The position numbers were made by a program, and so were the translations under genes. The notes below the pieces were generated by a model. It had not been told where the DNA came from. It saw only the letters and a program-made list of their open reading frames with translations, and did no database searches. A stretch of 64,000 bases of DNA from Burkholderia contaminans. Lineage in GTDB: Bacteria > Pseudomonadota > Gammaproteobacteria > Burkholderiales > Burkholderiaceae. The stretch is taken from positions 186,001-250,000 of the forward strand of contig NZ_CP090640.1 in assembly GCF_029633825.1 (NCBI RefSeq), given 5' to 3'. Below, one piece after another: positions 58,688 through 64,000 of this stretch. The first letter of the stretch is position 1. Each line of letters begins with the position of its first letter.

Positions 58688-59449
58688 TTAGCTCGAATGG
58701 CCGGCGCGGCGGCGTGCGATCTCTTCATCGACCGCGTCGCGAACCCAGTCCATCACCTCGGTTTCGAGTGCCAGCGCCACCTCGCGCGTGATCTGGCCGA
58801 CCAGCCAGGCCGAATGCTCGTGCAACGCATCGCGGCAGCGGGCTTCGATCGCGTCGCGCCCTTCCCCGGTCAGATAGTTCGTCAGACGATTGCGCAGACG
58901 CTCGGCGATGTGCTGCGCATCTTCCGGCGTCAGCCCGGCTGCGGCCTGCGCTTCCGGCTGCAGCGCAGCGACTGGTACGACGAACTCCGGCAGATGCGCT
59001 TCACGCGCGTGCCCCACTGCCTCATGCGCGAGCGCGGCGAACGCGGGTGGCGGCACGTCGTCGCCGGCCAGCGACGATGGCAGAGGCGCACTCATTGCGG
59101 CTGAATCTTCGGCGACCACATGCTCCGCGGCGCCGGGTTCGGCCGGCGCATCGGTCTCGCCCATCGCTGCCGCTGCAGCCGTCGCCGCGTCGCCCGGCAG
59201 TTCGACCGCCGGTACGTGCGGTGTCGGCACGCATTCGACCACGACGGAATCGCGGTCAAGTTCACTTTGCCTGGAATCAGCCGGCGCCGCACCTGCGGCG
59301 TGCGGCGCGACCACGTCGGTGAGCACCGGAATCGCCGCGCTGGCGGGCGGCTGCGGCGCGGCGGACGCAGGCGAGCGCGCCGGCACCGGCTTGCCCGGCA
59401 CCAGCACGTCGGTCAGCGTCGGGATCGAGGATGTATCGGCTTCTGTCAC
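58688..59449 (-). CDS. DUF2486-family protein
   Basis: The 253-residue protein has repeats of the type IPTLTDVLVPG and IPVLTDVVAP near the N-terminus, a long Ala/Pro-rich acidic middle and a helical C-terminal 80 residues (DAQHIAERLRNRLTNYLTGE onward). It matches DUF2486, a betaproteobacterial family of unknown function that commonly adjoins holC. No membrane segment is visible. It lies 25 bp downstream of holC on the same strand. Confidence 0.82.
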   Translation of the reverse strand: MTEADTSSIPTLTDVLVPGKPVPARSPASAAPQPPASAAIPVLTDVVAPHAAGAAPADSRQSELDRDSVVVECVPTPHVPAVELPGDAATAAAAAMGETDAPAEPGAAEHVVAEDSAAMSAPLPSSLAGDDVPPPAFAALAHEAVGHAREAHLPEFVVPVAALQPEAQAAAGLTPEDAQHIAERLRNRLTNYLTGEGRDAIEARCRDALHEHSAWLVGQITREVALALETEVMDWVRDAVDEEIARRRAGHSS

Positions 59450-59474
59450 GGGAACACTCCGTTGACGGTTGCGG

Positions 59475-59891
59475 CTAGCTGCCCTGCTTGTAGTTGTTCA
59501 GCGCGTAGCCGCGGTCGCGGTAGAACCGGTAGCGGTCGCGGCCCGCGGCCAGCTCGTCCGGCGCATTGCCGACCACTTCGAGCAGGCGCTCGAAGCGGGC
59601 GAACTGTGCGGGGACGGCCGCGCCGAGGTTCAGCAGCACGTGGTGATGCGGCGCGCGGTCGAGATCCGCGGCCAGCACGATCGGCGTGCCGGCTGCGTGC
59701 TCGCTGTCGACACCGCAATGCGGGATGAAATCGAGCGGCGAGAACGTCCAGAGCCGCTCGTCGAGCGCGCGCAGGCGCGCGGGCTCGGCGAGCACGACGA
59801 CCGGCTGCCCGGCCAGGTAGGCCTTGCGCAGCAGCCGGCACGCGTACGCGAGCGAATCGCCGACGTTCGAGTGGAAATCGATCCGCGTCAT
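59475..59891 (-). CDS. holC: DNA polymerase III subunit chi
   Basis: The 138-residue protein (MTRIDFHSNVGDSLAYACRL, ending RGYALNNYKQGS) is HolC, which links the clamp loader to single-strand binding protein. The YACRLLRKAYLAGQPVVV and LWTFSPLDFIPH blocks are typical. It follows pepA on the same strand by 34 bp, the usual pepA-holC pair. Confidence 0.92.
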   Translation of the reverse strand: MTRIDFHSNVGDSLAYACRLLRKAYLAGQPVVVLAEPARLRALDERLWTFSPLDFIPHCGVDSEHAAGTPIVLAADLDRAPHHHVLLNLGAAVPAQFARFERLLEVVGNAPDELAAGRDRYRFYRDRGYALNNYKQGS

Positions 59892-59925
59892 TGCCCGCGC
59901 ACCCGCAGCGTCGTCAACACCGCCA

Positions 59926-61437
59926 TCACTGGCCGGCGCGGTCGATCAGGAACTGCGCGAGCAACGGCACCGGACGGCCCGTCGCGCCCTTCGCCGCACC
60001 GCCCTTCCATGCGGTGCCCGCGATGTCGAGGTGGGCCCACGGATAGCTCTCGGTGAAGCGCGACAGGAAGCACGCGGCCGTCACGGCGCCGGCCGGACGC
60101 CCGCCGATGTTCGCGAGATCCGCGAAATTCGACTTCAGCTGGTCCTGGTACTCGTCGTCGAGCGGCATGCGCCATGCCGGGTCGTTCGCTTCGCGCGACG
60201 CGTCGAGCAGTTCGCCCGCGAGCGCGTCGTTCGTCGAGAACAGGCCGCTGTTGTGGCCGCCCAGCGCGATCACGCACGCGCCCGTCAGCGTGGCAACGTC
60301 GATCACCGCAGCCGGCTTGAAGCGCTCGGCATACGTGAGCGCGTCGCACAGGATCAGACGGCCTTCGGCGTCGGTGTTCAGCACCTCGATCGTCAGGCCC
60401 TTCATGCTGGTGACGATGTCGCCCGGTTTCGTCGCGTTGCCGCCCGGCATGTTCTCGCAGGTCGGCACGATCGCGACGACGTTGATCTTCAGGCCCATCT
60501 CGGCGACTGCACGCATCGTGCCCAGCACGGAACCCGCGCCGCACATGTCGTACTTCATCTCGTCCATGCCCTCGCCCGGCTTCAGCGAGATGCCGCCCGT
60601 GTCGAACGTGATGCCCTTGCCGACCAGCACGACCGGCGCGGCCTTCGCGGCGGCGCCCTGGTAGTGCAGCACGATGAATTGCGGCGGCTCGACCGACGCG
60701 CGCGCGACCGACAGGAACGAGCCCATCTTCAGCGCCTGGATCTGCTTGAGCCCGAGCACTTCCGCCTTCAGGCCCCAATCCTTCGCGATCTTCTTCGCGG
60801 TGTTGCCGAGATAGGTCGGCGTGCAGACGTTGCCCGGCAGGTTGCCGAGGTCGCGGGTGAGATCCATCCCGTTCGCGAGCGCGACGGCCTGCTTGACCGC
60901 GACCTTCGCGGCCTTTTCGTCGGACGGATCGACGCTGAACACGACGCGCTTGAGCGTGTGCGACGCCGGCTCCGGCTTGCTCTTCATCTGCGTGAAGCGG
61001 TAGGTCTCGTTGCGCAGCGCGAGGATTGCCGCGCGCACGCCCCAGTCGGAGCTGCGCTCGTCGACCGGCAGTTGCGCGAGCGTGAACGTGACCTGGACGA
61101 CCTTGGTCGCCAGCAGCGCGCGCCATGCGGCCGTCGCGGCATCGTTATAGGCTTTCTGATTGAAAGCATCCTGCTTGCCGAGGCCGACGAGCAGCACGCG
61201 CGACGCGCCGATGCCCGACACTTCGTGCAGGAACAGCGTCTTGCCGCGCTTGCCGTCCATGTCGCCGGCCTTGATCACGCGCGAAATCAGCCCCTTGGTG
61301 GCCGTGTCGATATCGAGCGCCGCGCCCGACAGGGTCTGCGCCTCGAAGATGCCGAGCACGATGCAGTCGGACTTCCCGGTCAGGAACCCCTTCGCCTCGC
61401 CTTTGCTCCAATCACAGCCTTTTATGCTAAAGTCCAT
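59926..61437 (-). CDS. pepA: Leucyl aminopeptidase
   Basis: The 503-residue M17 peptidase has the signature [10 protein letters not shown], metal ligands in [16 protein letters not shown], and the late block [17 protein letters not shown]. It removes N-terminal residues from peptides as a two-metal hexamer and in E. coli also binds DNA. It diverges from lptF, with 122 bp between the two starts. Confidence 0.96.
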   Translation of the reverse strand: MDFSIKGCDWSKGEAKGFLTGKSDCIVLGIFEAQTLSGAALDIDTATKGLISRVIKAGDMDGKRGKTLFLHEVSGIGASRVLLVGLGKQDAFNQKAYNDAATAAWRALLATKVVQVTFTLAQLPVDERSSDWGVRAAILALRNETYRFTQMKSKPEPASHTLKRVVFSVDPSDEKAAKVAVKQAVALANGMDLTRDLGNLPGNVCTPTYLGNTAKKIAKDWGLKAEVLGLKQIQALKMGSFLSVARASVEPPQFIVLHYQGAAAKAAPVVLVGKGITFDTGGISLKPGEGMDEMKYDMCGAGSVLGTMRAVAEMGLKINVVAIVPTCENMPGGNATKPGDIVTSMKGLTIEVLNTDAEGRLILCDALTYAERFKPAAVIDVATLTGACVIALGGHNSGLFSTNDALAGELLDASREANDPAWRMPLDDEYQDQLKSNFADLANIGGRPAGAVTAACFLSRFTESYPWAHLDIAGTAWKGGAAKGATGRPVPLLAQFLIDRAGQ

Positions 61438-61559
61438 CGCGCTTGTCCTCGGATAAAATCTGGGCTAAGGATGAAAGCCGCAATTATCCGCTATTTTTCC
61501 CGTGGCGGCGCGAGCGCTCCACCACGCGTGCGCAGCCTCCCGCCCTCTTCTCATCAAGA

Positions 61560-62651
61560 ATGATCTTCGAACGCTCCCTCCAGCGCGAGCTTGCGTATAC
61601 GGCTGGCGCCGTGTTCATGGTGCTGCTCACGATCATGCTCACGACGATGATGATCCGCATCGTCGGCTACGCCGCGTCCGGTGAAATCGATCCGCGGGAC
61701 GTCCTCGTGCTGATCGGCCTCACCGTGATCGGCTACCTCGCCGTGATGCTCGTCGTCACGCTGTTCGTGTCGATCCTGTTCGTGCTGACCCGGTGGTACC
61801 GGGACTCCGAAATGGTCGTGTGGCTTGCGTCGGGCGTGAGCCTCACGCGCCTCATCAAGCCGATCGGCGTGTTCGCCACGCCGATCATCCTGCTGATCGC
61901 CTTCTTCGCGTTCGTCGGCTGGCCGTGGTCGAACCAGCAAAGCAAGATGATCAAGGCGCGCTTCCAGCAGCGCGACGAAATCTCGCTGCTCGCGCCCGGC
62001 CAGTTCCGCGAATCGGCGTCGAACCACCGCGTGTTCTTCATCGAGAAGATGACGCCCGACCAGAGCAAGGTGCAGAACGTGTTCGTGACCTCGACCGAGA
62101 ACGGCAAGGTCAACGTGGTCGTGTCGCAGACGGGGCACACGGAAACGCGCGACGGCAACCGCTTCGTCGTCCTGGAGGACGGCCGCCGCTACGACGGCAC
62201 GCCTGGCCAGCCGAACTTCAAGATCATGGAGTTCGAGCGCTACGGCGTGAAGATCACGAGCACCCCGGTCACCAACGTGCAGACCACCAACAGCACGCCG
62301 ACGCCGGACCTGCTGCGCAACCCGACGAACGACAACCTCGCGGAATTCGCGTGGCGCGCGGGGCTGCCGCTGATCGCGATCAACCTGATGGTGCTCGGCA
62401 TTCCGCTGTCGTACCAGAACCCGCGCCGCAGCCGCACGATCAACCTCGTGATGGCCGTGCTGATCTATCTCACGTACTCGAACCTGCTGAACGTGGTGCA
62501 GTCGCAGATCGAGCAGGGCAAGATGTCGTTCGGCGTCGGTCTCGTTGGGCTGCATCTCGTCGTCGCGGTGATCGTCGCGTTCATCTTCTGGTTGCGCGTG
62601 CGCAATCGTCCGCTGTTTACACGCGCGCTGTTCGGCCGCTCGGGAGCATGA
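61560..62651 (+). CDS. lptF: LPS export ABC transporter permease LptF
   Basis: The 363-residue inner-membrane protein has the YjgP/YjgQ layout: two N-terminal helices, two more by residue 110, a periplasmic beta-jellyroll domain (residues 130-260 or so) and two C-terminal helices. MIFERSLQRELAYTAGAVF at 61560 is the standard start; the frame extends to 61443 without function. With LptG and LptB it extracts lipopolysaccharide from the inner membrane. It ends 3 bp before lptG. Confidence 0.95.
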   Translation: MIFERSLQRELAYTAGAVFMVLLTIMLTTMMIRIVGYAASGEIDPRDVLVLIGLTVIGYLAVMLVVTLFVSILFVLTRWYRDSEMVVWLASGVSLTRLIKPIGVFATPIILLIAFFAFVGWPWSNQQSKMIKARFQQRDEISLLAPGQFRESASNHRVFFIEKMTPDQSKVQNVFVTSTENGKVNVVVSQTGHTETRDGNRFVVLEDGRRYDGTPGQPNFKIMEFERYGVKITSTPVTNVQTTNSTPTPDLLRNPTNDNLAEFAWRAGLPLIAINLMVLGIPLSYQNPRRSRTINLVMAVLIYLTYSNLLNVVQSQIEQGKMSFGVGLVGLHLVVAVIVAFIFWLRVRNRPLFTRALFGRSGA

Positions 62652-62654
62652 TCG

Positions 62655-63803
62655 ATGCGGCTCTATGAAAAGTACTTCGCGCGACAGATCTACGTCACGT
62701 TCGTCTTCATCCTGTTCGCGTTCTCGGGCCTGTTCTTCTTCTTCGACCTGATCAGCGAACTGAACTCGGTCGGGCACGGCAATTACAAGTTCGGCTACGC
62801 GGTGCTGCGCGTCGCGCTGCAGACCCCGTCGCGCTTCTACGAAATCATCCCGGTCGCCGCGCTGATCAGCGCGATCTATGTGTTCGCGCAAATGGCCGCG
62901 AACTCGGAATTCACGATCTTCCGCGTGTCGGGCCTCGCGACCAACCAGGCGCTGCGCTCGCTGCTGAAGATCGGCGTGCCGCTCGTGATCGTCACCTACC
63001 TGATCGGCGAATTCGTCGGCCCGTACGCCGACCAGCTGTCCGAACGCGTGCGGCTGCAGGCGCTCGGCGCGTCGGTGTCGTCGAATTTCCAGTCGGGCGT
63101 GTGGGTGAAGGACACGCTCGCGGCCCGTGAAAACGGCGAGCAGGTCACGCGCTTCGTCAACGTCGGCAGCCTGTCGCCCGACTCGACGATCAGCAACGTG
63201 CGCATCTACGAATTCGATTCGAAATTCCAGCTGCGCAACGTGCGGATCGCGCAGACGGGCCGCTACGAGCCGCCCGGCCACTGGCTGCTCAAGGGCGTCA
63301 ACGAAACCGAGCTCACCCCGATCAAGCCGATCGGCGGGCAGCCAGCCGACGCGCTGAACCCCGTGTACCGGTCGCAGCAGGTCTCGCTGGCCGAATACCG
63401 GCTGCGCTCGGACCTGACGCCGCAGATCCTGTCGGTGCTGCTCGTGTCGCCGGATCGCATGTCGATCATCAACCTGTTCCGCTACATCCAGCATCTGCGC
63501 GAGAACCAGCAGGACACGCAGCGCTACGACATCGCGCTGTGGCGCAAGCTGCTGTATCCGTTCGCGGTGTTCGTGATGCTGGTACTGTCGCTGCCGTTCG
63601 CGTACCTGCACACGCGTGCGGGCGTGGTCGGTGTGAAGGTGTTCGGCGGCATCATGCTCGGCATGAGCTTCCAGCTGCTCAATACGCTGTTCTCGCACAT
63701 CGGCACGCTGAACACGTGGCCCGCGCCGCTCACCGCGGCTACGCCGGGCCTGATCTATCTCGCGCTCGGCCTGTTCGCGCTCAAGTGGGTCGACCGGCAC
63801 TGA
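62655..63803 (+). CDS. lptG: LPS export ABC transporter permease LptG
   Basis: The 382-residue partner of LptF starts MRLYEKYFARQIYVTFVFIL and shows six helices with a periplasmic jellyroll domain between them. It forms the second half of the LptBFG exporter. The operon lptF-lptG is separated from the next gene by 27 bp. Confidence 0.95.
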   Translation: MRLYEKYFARQIYVTFVFILFAFSGLFFFFDLISELNSVGHGNYKFGYAVLRVALQTPSRFYEIIPVAALISAIYVFAQMAANSEFTIFRVSGLATNQALRSLLKIGVPLVIVTYLIGEFVGPYADQLSERVRLQALGASVSSNFQSGVWVKDTLAARENGEQVTRFVNVGSLSPDSTISNVRIYEFDSKFQLRNVRIAQTGRYEPPGHWLLKGVNETELTPIKPIGGQPADALNPVYRSQQVSLAEYRLRSDLTPQILSVLLVSPDRMSIINLFRYIQHLRENQQDTQRYDIALWRKLLYPFAVFVMLVLSLPFAYLHTRAGVVGVKVFGGIMLGMSFQLLNTLFSHIGTLNTWPAPLTAATPGLIYLALGLFALKWVDRH

Positions 63804-63830
63804 GCGCCGCGTCACGACGGAGGCTTCGAC

Positions 63831-64000
63831 ATGAATTCGCACGGCATCGTCCTGTTCGGCCACGGCGCGCGTGACCCGCGCTGGGCCGAGCCGTTCGAAC
63901 GGCTCGCCGCGCGGCTGCGCGGCGCCTCTTCTCCCGCTGCACACGTGTCGCTCGCGTTCCTCGAACTGATGACGCCGTCGCTCGGCGACGCGGTCGCCGC
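63831..64000 (+). CDS. cbiX: CbiX/SirB-like chelatase, N-terminal part (partial)
   Basis: The frame starts MNSHGIVLFGHGARDPRWAE after GGAGG and continues past the window edge. The HG of LFGHGARDPRW is the metal-binding motif of the small type II chelatases that insert cobalt or iron into sirohydrochlorin. It may feed cobalamin or sirohaem synthesis. Only 56 codons are visible. Confidence 0.85.
   Translation, partial: MNSHGIVLFGHGARDPRWAEPFERLAARLRGASSPAAHVSLAFLELMTPSLGDAVA

Overview
The window is one stretch of a high-GC betaproteobacterial chromosome. Gene content and order (hemC-hemDX-hemY, metG next to apbC, tamA-tamB, zapA followed by 6S RNA, a two-part cobalamin locus, ilvD with a divergent LysR gene, lptF-lptG) and the codon bias point to Burkholderia, most likely the B. 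cepacia complex and its main chromosome. That assignment rests on recognised families, not on a database search. Nearly all genes are housekeeping; no prophage, CRISPR array, rRNA or tRNA gene was seen.

Layout. 1-4375: end of nadE, a GNAT-like protein, an AraC regulator, a GIY-YIG nuclease with a histone-H1-like tail, and ppa. 4571-8776: an aldehyde dehydrogenase, a short-chain dehydrogenase and an MFS carrier; both the first gene and the carrier are preceded by arrays of the same 49-bp tandem unit, which run in register into their ribosome binding sites. 8888-16286: haem genes hemC, fused hemD-hemX and hemY, then divergent ppc. 16405-18179: a methyltransferase and an XRE regulator that share a palindromic divergent promoter. 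18319-27232: argH, a HAD phosphatase, a frameshifted LprI-like gene, an Orn/Lys/Arg decarboxylase, dcd, a Cu/Zn-SOD-like lipoprotein lacking most metal ligands, apbC and an OmpA lipoprotein. 27610-37110: metG, an IS1111-type insertion sequence with 14-bp inverted repeats, then tamB and tamA. 37366-41610: a DUF3460 protein, scpA, panC, panD, a ParA-like ATPase, a DoxX protein and a tiny exported protein.

41692-51425 holds late cobalamin synthesis and corrinoid uptake. cobQ and the cobU-cbiB-cobC-btuF operon diverge from a 74-bp gap. The opposing operon (btuC, btuD, cobT, cobS and an alpha-ribazole phosphatase-like gene) sits behind a cobalamin riboswitch at 51200-51425, and a cbiX start lies at the right edge. 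51591-64000: a ZapB-like protein and zapA, 6S RNA, an EVE protein, a SIMPL protein, lgt, a frameshifted LysR gene divergent from ilvD, a 293-bp MITE-like palindromic element that supplies the ilvD stop codon, a cytochrome c, a DUF2486 protein, holC, pepA and lptF-lptG.

Four reading frames are broken by one- or two-base changes (LprI-like, IS transposase, btuC, LysR). Two of these lie in G/C runs, so base-calling error must be excluded before they are read as real mutations. The parts least explained by known genes are the paired 49-bp arrays, the MITE-like element, the noncoding right end of the insertion sequence (a probable guide RNA) and the ligand-poor SOD-like lipoprotein.
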